Below, piece after piece: positions 52,064 to 59,827 of a DNA stretch of 64,000 bases. The position numbers were made by a program, and so were the translations under genes. Under the pieces are notes generated by a model. The model had not been told where the DNA came from, did not search any database, and worked only from the letters and a program-made list of their open reading frames with translations. The stretch spans positions 124,001 through 188,000 of the forward strand of contig JAEUHC010000027.1 of assembly GCA_016794785.1 (NCBI GenBank), in the 5' to 3' direction. The stretch is from Opitutaceae bacterium. GTDB lineage: Bacteria > Verrucomicrobiota > Verrucomicrobiia > Opitutales > Opitutaceae. Position 1 is the first letter of the stretch. Each line of letters opens with the position of its first letter.

Positions 52064-53458
52064 ATGTCCGCCACCCTCCACCCCAGCTCCGGCCGCTTTG
52101 CGCACTTTGGCGTGCTCGCTTTGACGGTGCTTGTGTTTGGCGGCGTGGTGCTCGCGGTCACATTCGGTCTGCGCTCCGACCTGCGTGATCAGATTCTGCA
52201 TCGGGAGGCTATGACTCTCGGAGCCGTCGCCTCCAACCACATTGACAACAGTGCCGCCGATCTGGGGGGGCTCGCTCCGGCGGAGGTGCCGGGTGCGCTG
52301 CTAGTGGCCGTGCTGAAATCTTCACTGCTTCGCGGTGTTGTCGGCGTCAGGGTGTTCAACTCGGATCGAAGACTCAACGCGTCGTTTCCCTATGCTTGGT
52401 CCGAGGCGCCGCCGTCAGCTGTGGATTGGGCGCAGGTCGCGGCTGGCAATGTCGTGGCGCGTCTCCATCCCCGCATGGCGCGCGAGGAAATCGACGGTCT
52501 TCCTTCCGAGGGAATCCCGGAAGGTCTGGTGGAAGCATGGGTGCCGCTGCGCCGCGGTGCTTCGGCGGACTTCCTCGGTGCCGCGCATTTCTGGATCGAG
52601 GCCGGCGCCACGATGGCCGAACTTGCTGAGCACGACCGTCGGCTCCTCGTCCAAGCAGCGCTGGCATGGGCTGCCGGATCGGCTGTGATTGGTCTCGCCC
52701 TGCTGGCGGCGCTGCGTCGCCTGCGGGCCGCCAACGCCCAGTTGCGGGCGCGTCGCGACGACTTGGAGCGCGCCAACCGCGAGCTCGTGCTTGCGGCCAA
52801 GACCTCCGCCCTGGGTGCTGTCGCCGCGCATCTGATGCACGAGATAAAGAATCCACTCGCCGGACTTGAGTTGATCGTGGCGGGGCAGGGCGATCCTGCG
52901 ATGCGCAGTGACAACGGCGGCGAGCTGGCCGCGGCCTCTGAGCTTACGCGACGCTTGCGCACGATGGTGAACGACATAGCCGCGGTGCTGCACGACGAGC
53001 AGACCGGTGCGAAATTCGAGCTGACCTGTGCGGAAATCGCGGAGATTACCGTCGCAAAAGTCCGCGGCGAGGCCGGCGCGCGCGGCGTTTCCGTTGAAAG
53101 TGTGGTGCAGGGTGACGCACCGATCGCTGGCCGGCGGGCCAACCTCGCGATCCTCGTTCTGCGCAATCTGCTCCAGAACGCGATCGAGGCCGCGCCGCGC
53201 AACGGACGCGTCAAGCTCATCGCCCGCGCGCTGCCCGATGGCGGCGCGGAATTTTTCGTCGACGACAACGGCCCCGGCTTGCCGGCCGCGGTGCGCGATC
53301 GGCTCTTTCAGCCGTGTGTCAGCACCAAGCCCGGCGGCAGCGGCCTCGGCCTCGCCATCAGCCAGCGGCTTGCGCAACAGGTGGCCGGACGCCTAGAACT
53401 CGTGCGCAACGGAGAATCCGGATCGAGCTTCCGACTTGTGTTGGACAGCGAGGCATGA
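52064..53458 (+). CDS. Membrane sensor histidine kinase (NtrB-type core)
   Basis: The 464-residue protein has two transmembrane helices (LTVLVFGGVVLAVTFGLR and AALAWAAGSAVIGLALLAAL) flanking a periplasmic sensor domain of about 160 residues. A coiled linker of the QLRARRDDLERANREL type follows. The H box is VAAHLMHEIKNPLAGLEL, N box LLQNAIEAAPRNG, G1 DDNGPGLPAA, F LFQPC and G2 GGSGLGLAIS. It starts 15 bases after the barrel gene, so both are probably co-transcribed. The natural partner is the sigma-54 regulator at 48847, separated by the regulated gene and the barrel. The periplasmic domain has no family I can name. Confidence 0.9.
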   Translation: MSATLHPSSGRFAHFGVLALTVLVFGGVVLAVTFGLRSDLRDQILHREAMTLGAVASNHIDNSAADLGGLAPAEVPGALLVAVLKSSLLRGVVGVRVFNSDRRLNASFPYAWSEAPPSAVDWAQVAAGNVVARLHPRMAREEIDGLPSEGIPEGLVEAWVPLRRGASADFLGAAHFWIEAGATMAELAEHDRRLLVQAALAWAAGSAVIGLALLAALRRLRAANAQLRARRDDLERANRELVLAAKTSALGAVAAHLMHEIKNPLAGLELIVAGQGDPAMRSDNGGELAAASELTRRLRTMVNDIAAVLHDEQTGAKFELTCAEIAEITVAKVRGEAGARGVSVESVVQGDAPIAGRRANLAILVLRNLLQNAIEAAPRNGRVKLIARALPDGGAEFFVDDNGPGLPAAVRDRLFQPCVSTKPGGSGLGLAISQRLAQQVAGRLELVRNGESGSSFRLVLDSEA

Positions 53459-53551
53459 TTCGAGCCCAGCCTGCAAAAATGCCGCGCACATCTCCGGGCT
53501 TTTGCCGTTGAACCTTCCGCCCGCCGTCGTCGTGCGCGCGAGAGTTTTGCC

Positions 53552-55510
53552 TTGCTCGCGTGCCTGCTGGGCAGCCTGACGGCTTTGCTCGGCCAGACCG
53601 AGGGCACGCGGCAGTGGTCCTATGCTTTGTCGGGTTTCACCGTTTCATCTCCGGCCCTGAGCCCCGACGGGCAGACGATCTATATCGGCACGGAGACCAC
53701 GGGTCGTGCGGGGCGCATTCTCGCGATTCCGAGCAACGGCGGCTTGCCGCGATGGGTGGTGAATCGCCCGCAAGGCATCGATGCTTCGCCCACGGTTGAC
53801 ACCGACGGGACGGTTTACATCGGCGGCTACGACGGAAAGTTTCTCGCGCTCAATCCCGCCAACGGTGTCCCCCGTTGGGAAATCAATGTCGGGGCCTTCA
53901 TCACGAGCAGTGCCGCTGTCAGCGAGGGTGGCGTGATCTACTTCGGTGGAGGCGACTCAAATCTTTGGGCAGTCAACCGTGACGGCACGGTGCGCTGGCG
54001 GTTTGCGGCAGGAAGCTGGATCGATTCTTCGCCGGCGATCGGAGCGGATGGCACGATCTATTTTGGGTGCAATGATCGCATCGTCTATGCGGTGACGTCC
54101 GCCGGCCTGGAGAAATGGCGTTTCGATACGGGCAGCCCGGTGCCCGGCTCACCTGCGATCGGAGCGGATGGCACCGTTTACATCGGCTCACTGAACCAGC
54201 GCATCTACGCCTTGAATCCGGTTGATGGCTCGGTGAAGTGGCAGCGTCTGACCAACGGCGAGGTGCGCGCTTCGCCCGTCGTTGGCGCCGACGGCACGGT
54301 TTACCTCGGCTCGCTCGATCGAAATTTCTACGCGCTGCGTCCGGAGGATGGGAGCGAGCGTTGGCGCGCAACGTTCCCCGCTGAAATATGGTCGACCGCG
54401 GCTGTGCGCAACGACGGCGTGATTATCGTGGGCGCCGACGACGGGATCGTGCGCGCACTCAATCCGGGGGACGGCTCGATCCGCTGGGGCTACAACACGG
54501 CGACTGGGCCGGGCAACCTGATCGAATCGTCACCCATCGTCGTGAGTGACGGCTCGATCTACGTGGGCTCACTCGACGGATTTCTCTACAAGATTAACGG
54601 CAACGGCGCGGGTTTGTCGGGCGTCGGCACCTGGCCGGCCTTTCGGCGCGATGCCGCCCGGGGTGGTCGTGCGTCCACCGTGAGCGGCGGTGGTCGTTTG
54701 CTGAACCTCTCGACGCGGGCCCAAGTAAGCGGCTCCGAGACGCTGATTGCGGGCTTTGTGGTGCAGGGCGGTGACGAGCGCGTCCACCTGATGCGTGGCA
54801 TCGGTCCGGCGCTTTCCGCCTTCGGCTTGGCCGGCATGCCCGATCCCAGGCTGCAAGTGTTCTCGGGCAATATCGTAATCGCGACGAATGAGGACTGGGG
54901 CACCAATACCGGTGGTTTTTCCGTGAGCGAAACGGCGGCGGCCGTGGGCGCGTTTCCACTTCCAATCGATAGCAACGACGCGGCGATCGTGCTGCCCCTC
55001 TCCGCCGGGCTCTATTACACCCATATCACCAGCGTTGATGGGCGCGGAGGCGTCGCACTGGTGGAGGCCTACGATGCTCCCGCCGGCGATCCTCGATCAC
55101 GGCTCGTCAACGTCTCAACCCGCGGCCGGGTGGGCGTGGGCGCGGACTCATTGTTCGCCGGTGTGAGCGTAGGCGGGCCACGGCGCAGCCGGCTGCTCAT
55201 GCGCGCGATCGGGCCGGGGCTCACACAGTTTGGCGTCGGCGGCGTGCTGGCTCGGCCGACCATGATGCTGTTTACTCCGGCGGCGGGCGGTGGCCAGACG
55301 CTGCTGGGCACCAACACCGGCTGGACGAGCAGCGGCGCTGTCTACGACATCGCGGCGGCGGCTCGGCTGGTGCAGGCTTTTCCGCTGCTCGAATCGAGCG
55401 CCGATTGCGCGATGGTGGTTACCGTCGAGCCCGGCAACTACACCATCCAGGTGTCGGGTGTCGGGAATACGACGGGCGAGGCGCTGGTGGAGATCTACCA
55501 TCTGCCGTAG
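53552..55510 (+). CDS. Secreted PQQ-like beta-propeller protein with duplicated C-terminal module
   Basis: The annotated start TTG 53552 gives 652 residues; a better signal peptide (RRRRARESFALLACLLGSLTALLGQ) begins upstream in the same frame, so the true start may lie near ATG 53479 after a one-base shift. Residues about 20-350 are seven or eight quinoprotein-type blades (YFGCNDRIVYAVTSAGLEKW, VYIGSLNQRIYALNPVDGS). Residues about 380-652 hold two copies of a module of about 130 residues, each with LxN-S-x-R, R-[AG]-I-G-P-x-L and ALVE-x-Y motifs, the last ending TTGEALVEIYHLP. The same module ends the Ig protein at 62785. Surface or outer-membrane attachment is inferred. Confidence 0.75.
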   Translation: MLACLLGSLTALLGQTEGTRQWSYALSGFTVSSPALSPDGQTIYIGTETTGRAGRILAIPSNGGLPRWVVNRPQGIDASPTVDTDGTVYIGGYDGKFLALNPANGVPRWEINVGAFITSSAAVSEGGVIYFGGGDSNLWAVNRDGTVRWRFAAGSWIDSSPAIGADGTIYFGCNDRIVYAVTSAGLEKWRFDTGSPVPGSPAIGADGTVYIGSLNQRIYALNPVDGSVKWQRLTNGEVRASPVVGADGTVYLGSLDRNFYALRPEDGSERWRATFPAEIWSTAAVRNDGVIIVGADDGIVRALNPGDGSIRWGYNTATGPGNLIESSPIVVSDGSIYVGSLDGFLYKINGNGAGLSGVGTWPAFRRDAARGGRASTVSGGGRLLNLSTRAQVSGSETLIAGFVVQGGDERVHLMRGIGPALSAFGLAGMPDPRLQVFSGNIVIATNEDWGTNTGGFSVSETAAAVGAFPLPIDSNDAAIVLPLSAGLYYTHITSVDGRGGVALVEAYDAPAGDPRSRLVNVSTRGRVGVGADSLFAGVSVGGPRRSRLLMRAIGPGLTQFGVGGVLARPTMMLFTPAAGGGQTLLGTNTGWTSSGAVYDIAAAARLVQAFPLLESSADCAMVVTVEPGNYTIQVSGVGNTTGEALVEIYHLP

Positions 55511-55601
55511 GAATGGGGCGCCGGGAAACTGCTTGCCACTGTTGGCGAGGTGCGGAGACTGCCCGCGCCATTAACGGCGCCCAACGACACCAAGCCAACA
55601 C

Positions 55602-55623
55602 GCGGGCGCACGCCCGCTTTTTT
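55602..55623 (+). terminator. Intrinsic terminator next to a start codon
   Basis: GCGGGCG and CGCCCGC form a seven-base stem followed by six T. It is 91 bases after the propeller gene stop, but only 8 bases separate its T-run from the ATG at 55632, leaving no room for a promoter between. Confidence 0.85.
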
Positions 55624-55631
55624 CGGACGAC

Positions 55632-57557
55632 ATGGACGACAACGCACCCAAGGAGAATCCGCCCGCGGATTTCAACAAACTCGACCTGACCCAGCTTCAG
55701 GGGTTCAGCTTCGGCACCCAGTGGACGCAGGAGAAGCCTTCCGCGCCCGGCAGCCGACGCGAAGGCGACTCCCGTGATGATCGCCCGCGTCGTGACGGGG
55801 CGGGAGCCGACAAGCGGGATCGGCGCGCTTTTCGCCGGCCGGCAGGCCCGGGTGGCGAGGGCGGTGGCCCTGTGGATCCTTCCGGTGAGCGTCGGGCTCC
55901 GCGCGAAGGTGGCGGCGATTACCGCGGTGGTCCGCGGCGAGAAGGCGGCTATGGCGGCGGAGGCGGTGGTGACCGTGGTTCACGCGCACCCTACGGCGGC
56001 GGCCATGGCGGGTCCGGTGGCTACCAAGGCCGTGGCGCCCCGCAGGATCGGGGGCCTTACGACAGTCCGTATTACGCGACGACGTTTTATCCGGAGGACA
56101 CGAGCTTCAACACCCTCGTGCAGACCATCCGCAAGTCCTGCCGCACGGTGGAGCTTTTCGAGATCGCGCGCACGGTCGTCGCGAAGACGGATCGGTTCGT
56201 GGTCGTCGTCGCGCACAAGCCCCGCGGCGGTGCGGATGCAGGTGACCGAGCTGCTTCGGCCGAGCCCGCATCTCGCCCGGTGTTTCACATCTCGGTGCCG
56301 GATGGACTCCCGTTCGAAAGCGATGATGCCGCGGTTGCGCACGTCCTCAGCAAGCATCTCGATAAATTCTTCGATACCTCTGAAGTCGAGGTCGAGCCTC
56401 CGAAGGGGAACTTCCAAGTCATCAATCGTTGCGGCGTGACGGGTGAGCTGCTCGGGCCGCCGAATTATCACCGCTACAACCAGATTGTGCAGCAGCACTA
56501 CACCGCCACGCTCGCGAGTCGCATGGGGCCCGAGGCCTTTCGCAGCCGGATTGAGACAGTCCGCGATCCGGAGGTCGTGAACCAATGGCTGGCCAAGATG
56601 AAGAAAACCACGCGCTACACGTGGAAGCTGGCTGCCGCCAAGCCTGCCGCTGCACCCGACTCCGAGGCCGCTCCCGCCGCGGACCCAGCGCCGGCCGGCG
56701 ACCCATCCGCCGCTGCGCCCGTGGCCGAGGCTCCGGCCACGCCGCCAGCACCTGCATTCGATGCCCTCGAAGACGCGCGCGTCTTCCTGCTCACGCAGGC
56801 GCGCGACAAGGTCGTGCGCACGAGCGACACCGCGCGTTTCCACGGCAAAGTCGCCGAGACGATGCCGCCTGGCGAAATTCGGCACGCCGTCGAGGGGGCG
56901 CTAGAGCGCCAGCGCCGCTTCCCGCTCGACACGGCGAACGCCCTCCGCGGCCGGCTGCGCCGCGAGCATTTCACCATTTTCAAGAAGGGCTCCAAGGGCG
57001 TGTCCTACGTCTGCGCGGTGAAGCGGAAATTCCGCGTCCCGGGCCAGACCTTTGCCGACAGCATCGGCGCCCTCATCTCGTTCATCGAAGCCAACCCGAT
57101 GGTGCGCGCGAGTGAACTTGCGCCCAAGTTCCTCGGCCTCGTGTTCGCGCCGGCGCCCAAGCCGGCCGAGACGACGCCTCCGCTCCCCGCTGAGGGTGAG
57201 GTTTCCACAGCTCCTGCCGGCGAGGCACCCAAGGCGGAGCCGAGCCTTTCAATCGATGATCGCGCGCGGCTCGCTCGTATGCAGGGTGACCTCGTGTGGC
57301 TCGTGCGCGAAGGTTACGTGACCGAGTTCATCGATGGCCGGCTCTTTGCGCCGCCGCCGATGGTCGAGGCGCGGAAAAAGGAAATCGAAAGCGAGGAGCA
57401 CGATCCCGAGAACTTCCCCGAAGCCCCGGTGAGTGAGGCCGAGCCTGCTCCTGCAGCCACTGCAGAGTCGCCCGCGCCGAGCACCGAATCATCTGTGCCG
57501 GCCGCCGAAGCAACTCCTGCGGAGGAAAAGCCCGTCGATCCCGCCCCGGCTTCGTAA
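55632..57557 (+). CDS. RGG-rich protein of unknown function, possible RNA-binding
   Basis: The 641-residue product has an acidic/polar first 40 residues and an Arg/Gly-rich low-complexity stretch (about 40-145) with repeated GG, RR and RGG-like steps (APREGGGDYRGGPRREGG, YGGGGGGDRGSRAPYGG, YQGRGAPQDRG). After residue 145 comes a folded domain: YATTFYPEDTSFNTLVQTIRKSCRTVELFEIARTVVAK, then PVFHISVPDGLPFESDDAAVAHVLSKHLDKFF and RCGVTGELLGPPNYHRYNQIV. An Ala/Pro linker (about 335-375), a second helical domain and a Pro/Ala/Glu-rich tail follow. Orthologues are known only from Verrucomicrobia in my memory. RGG regions commonly bind RNA; function is inferred, not shown. Confidence 0.7.
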   Translation: MDDNAPKENPPADFNKLDLTQLQGFSFGTQWTQEKPSAPGSRREGDSRDDRPRRDGAGADKRDRRAFRRPAGPGGEGGGPVDPSGERRAPREGGGDYRGGPRREGGYGGGGGGDRGSRAPYGGGHGGSGGYQGRGAPQDRGPYDSPYYATTFYPEDTSFNTLVQTIRKSCRTVELFEIARTVVAKTDRFVVVVAHKPRGGADAGDRAASAEPASRPVFHISVPDGLPFESDDAAVAHVLSKHLDKFFDTSEVEVEPPKGNFQVINRCGVTGELLGPPNYHRYNQIVQQHYTATLASRMGPEAFRSRIETVRDPEVVNQWLAKMKKTTRYTWKLAAAKPAAAPDSEAAPAADPAPAGDPSAAAPVAEAPATPPAPAFDALEDARVFLLTQARDKVVRTSDTARFHGKVAETMPPGEIRHAVEGALERQRRFPLDTANALRGRLRREHFTIFKKGSKGVSYVCAVKRKFRVPGQTFADSIGALISFIEANPMVRASELAPKFLGLVFAPAPKPAETTPPLPAEGEVSTAPAGEAPKAEPSLSIDDRARLARMQGDLVWLVREGYVTEFIDGRLFAPPPMVEARKKEIESEEHDPENFPEAPVSEAEPAPAATAESPAPSTESSVPAAEATPAEEKPVDPAPAS

Positions 57558-57558
57558 G

Positions 57559-57621
57559 CGGGGCGAGTCGCTCGCCCACGGTGGAGACAGCCAGAAGAGG
57601 CTGTCTCGCCGCCGTGCTACC
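57559..57621. repeat. Palindromic repeats between convergent genes
   Basis: GGGGCGAGTCGCTCGCCC is followed by a longer palindrome: CACGGTGGAGACAGCC, AGAAGA and GGCTGTCTCGCCGCCGTG. It sits between the stop of the RGG-rich gene and the stop of tsaE and overlaps the latter by five bases. Without a T-run it is a REP-like element rather than a classical terminator, although it could act as a two-way transcription barrier. Confidence 0.75.
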
Positions 57622-58054
57622 GTAGTCGGATGCTGTGCCTTTGATCCGGGGTGATTTCCAGATCGAGGTGCAGTGCGCCGGCGGGCAGCCAGGCGGAGAT
57701 TTTTTCCGGCCACTCGATGGCGAGGCACCAGGGCGAGATTAAAAAATCCTCCAGCAGCAGGTCCTCCACCTCGCGATCGCTCTCCAGCCGATAGGCGTCG
57801 AGATGGAGCAGATGGACGGGGCCGCGGTGCAGCGTGAAGATATTGAAGGTCGGGCTCGTGACATGCTCGGTTACGCCGAGACCGCGAGCGAGACCTTGGA
57901 CGAAGGTCGTCTTGCCCGCGCCGAGGTTGCCATGCAGCGCGAGAGTGGAGTCAGGCGGCAGCGCGCGCGCAAACTCCGCGGCGATGGCCTGCGTTTCCTC
58001 GGCTGAGGCGGTGACGGCCCCCGCGCGCAGTCTATCGCAGATGCTCGTAGCCAT
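57617..58054 (-). CDS. tsaE: tRNA threonylcarbamoyladenosine biosynthesis ATPase TsaE
   Basis: TsaE is the ATPase that drives turnover of the TsaB-TsaD complex making t6A37 in tRNAs that read ANN codons. The 145-residue protein shows Walker A as LHGNLGAGKTTFVQGLARGLG, the conserved VTSPTFNIFTLH, the Walker B-like LLHLDAYRLESDREVEDL and CLAIEWPEKISAWLP. It overlaps the end of thiL by 23 bases and is the last gene of a minus-strand operon. The start at ATG 58054 fits the family length of 130-160. The ORF end is immediately followed by palindromic repeats. Confidence 0.94.
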   Translation of the reverse strand: MATSICDRLRAGAVTASAEETQAIAAEFARALPPDSTLALHGNLGAGKTTFVQGLARGLGVTEHVTSPTFNIFTLHRGPVHLLHLDAYRLESDREVEDLLLEDFLISPWCLAIEWPEKISAWLPAGALHLDLEITPDQRHSIRLR

Positions 58055-58985
58055 GATATTCGCTGAGCTTGAGTGCGTCGGCCGGGGGATTTCTTTCCGC
58101 GACGAAATGTCCGATGCAACTGAGACGCGTGCGGGGAAAAGCCCGGCGCCAGCGGCGTTGAAACGTCTCTGAGTCGGCCGAGCGGGCCAAAGCGAAGACC
58201 AGTTCGTAGTCCTCGCCGTCCGTCACAGCCGCGCGCACATCGCACCCGGCGCGGAGGGGCAGGGCCGCGGCCACAAGCGCGGGAACGCATCCTCGCGGCG
58301 TGAGCGCGCGGAGATCTTTCGCGAGGCCGTCGCTCACGTCCATCATGGCGCGCACATCGCGCTGCCGCGCCAGCCAGCGGCCTTCGGCCAGCCGCGGTGT
58401 GAAACGAAAGTGGTGGCCGCTGCGCAGGCTGCCCCCGAGCACACCGGTCACAAAAATGCGGTCGCCCGTGCGTGCCCCCGTGCGGGTGACCACACGCGGC
58501 CCCGTGCGGGTGACCACACGCGGCCCCGTGGTTTCGCCGAGGAGTGTGAGGCTGGCGACGAGGCCTCCGGTGGCCTGCGCGATGTCGCCGCCGACGATGG
58601 CGACGCGGTGGCGCCGGGCGCAGGTGGCGAGGCCACGGTAGAATTTTTCCAGCCAAAGTTGCTTCGTGCGAGGATCGAGGGCGAGCGCGAGCACGGCGGC
58701 CACGGGTCGGCCGCCCATCGCGGCCAGGTCGCTCAGGTTGCGCTTGAGCAGTTTCTCAGCGACGGACTTGGGCGCGATGGTGTCGTCGAAGTGCTGCCCG
58801 AAAATCACGGGATCGACCGTGATCAGCTGACGGCCGCGTGAAGGCGCGAGCACGGCGCAATCATCGCCGATGCCGAAAGGCGCGCGCGGTGAGGCAGGGC
58901 CAAGCCAGCGGCGGATCGCGGCGATGACCTTTTCCTCGCCCCACGCGGCGACGGATTCCTGCGGATTGGCGGTAAAGGGGTTCAT
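58032..58985 (-). CDS. thiL: Thiamine-monophosphate kinase
   Basis: ThiL phosphorylates thiamine monophosphate to the diphosphate cofactor. The 317-residue protein starts at ATG 58985 (the frame is open far upstream, but ATG 58985 overlaps the CPBP gene stop and fits the family). It has APFGIGDDCAVLAP (metal Asp), NLSDLAAMGGRPVAAVLALAL, VAIVGGDIAQATGGLVASLTLLGE, MMDVSDGLAKDL and DGEDYELVFAL. Between the GGD segment and GDRIFVTGVLGGS the protein has an 8-residue tandem duplication (TGPRVVTR twice, 58476-58531), which lengthens a loop. It lies in an operon with a CPBP protease and tsaE. Confidence 0.94.
   Translation of the reverse strand: MNPFTANPQESVAAWGEEKVIAAIRRWLGPASPRAPFGIGDDCAVLAPSRGRQLITVDPVIFGQHFDDTIAPKSVAEKLLKRNLSDLAAMGGRPVAAVLALALDPRTKQLWLEKFYRGLATCARRHRVAIVGGDIAQATGGLVASLTLLGETTGPRVVTRTGPRVVTRTGARTGDRIFVTGVLGGSLRSGHHFRFTPRLAEGRWLARQRDVRAMMDVSDGLAKDLRALTPRGCVPALVAAALPLRAGCDVRAAVTDGEDYELVFALARSADSETFQRRWRRAFPRTRLSCIGHFVAERNPPADALKLSEYHGYEHLR
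58476..58531 (-). repeat. 24-base tandem repeat within thiL
   Basis: The unit CCCCGTGCGGGTGACCACACG plus three more bases occurs exactly twice (58476-58499, 58500-58523), with a third partial copy (CCCCGTG). It is in frame and inserts eight residues. Confidence 0.9.
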
Positions 58986-59812
58986 GGCGGTTGCACGAAT
59001 CCGGTCAGGATTCCGATGACCGTATTCAGGTTGAACAGCGCGTGAGCGATAATCGGCACACCGATGTGGCCGGTCCGTTCGTAGGCGAGCGAGAAGAGCA
59101 CAGCGAGCACGACGAGCGGTGCAAGGCTGTCGAGCCCGGCAAAAGTCCCCCAGTTCACGTGCAATGCGGCGAAAAAAATTCCCGGGAGCAGCAGCGCGAC
59201 CCAGCGGGGCACCCGGCCGCGGAGAAACCGAAAGGCTCCGGCGCGAAACACCGCTTCCTCTACAATCGGGGCGACCGCCACCGCCAGCAGGATCATCGCG
59301 GCGATGAGGCCGCGGGATTCCAGGCGGGTGAGCATCAAGACCGTGTCCTGTGGTTGCGGCGGCAATCCGGCGGCCTGCGCGAGTTGCTGTGCGACCACCG
59401 CCGTGCCGGCGATGAGGGGAAAGCTCGCGAGGAAAACTGCGAAGCCGGCTGCAACCACTGCCCCGGGGCGGGCGGACGCGGAGTGCAGGCCGCGATTCAC
59501 GGGGGCGAGCAGCGCGCCCGCCAGCATCCCCACCTGCATGGCGGCGCCCGCGAGCAGGGTGGCGGCATCGCCGCTGATGCCGGCGAACTTGGCGCCGAAG
59601 GCCACGAGCACGAGCAGGCCGAACGCGCCGCAAAGCACGCAGCCGCCGAAAACCAGAAAATCGACGATTGGCAGATTCCAATGCGGGAGCGGCGAGTCGC
59701 CCCAGCGGGCCCGCGCCGCGGGACTGAGTGCGACGCGCCAGAGCACGATCAGGCCGCCTGCCAGCAGCGCTGCCTGGACGTAGCCCATCACCTCGGCCGC
59801 GGAAACGTGCAT
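58982..59812 (-). CDS. CPBP family intramembrane glutamic endopeptidase
   Basis: This polytopic protein of 276 residues (about seven to eight hydrophobic segments) has the CPBP/Abi motifs: EEAVFRAGAFRFLRG, ALHVNWG and HALFNLNT, i.e. the EExxxR, H and HxxxN sets. Related proteases process prenylated or signalling peptides or give bacteriocin self-immunity. The start ATG 59812 follows pyrC by 15 bases, and its stop overlaps the thiL start by ATGA, so it is in the pyrimidine operon. It is a second CPBP protease besides the one fused to ProA; the two share motifs but are otherwise not alike in length or context. Substrate unknown. Confidence 0.88.
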   Translation of the reverse strand: MHVSAAEVMGYVQAALLAGGLIVLWRVALSPAARARWGDSPLPHWNLPIVDFLVFGGCVLCGAFGLLVLVAFGAKFAGISGDAATLLAGAAMQVGMLAGALLAPVNRGLHSASARPGAVVAAGFAVFLASFPLIAGTAVVAQQLAQAAGLPPQPQDTVLMLTRLESRGLIAAMILLAVAVAPIVEEAVFRAGAFRFLRGRVPRWVALLLPGIFFAALHVNWGTFAGLDSLAPLVVLAVLFSLAYERTGHIGVPIIAHALFNLNTVIGILTGFVQPP

Positions 59813-59827
59813 GGGCGCGAGGCCTTG

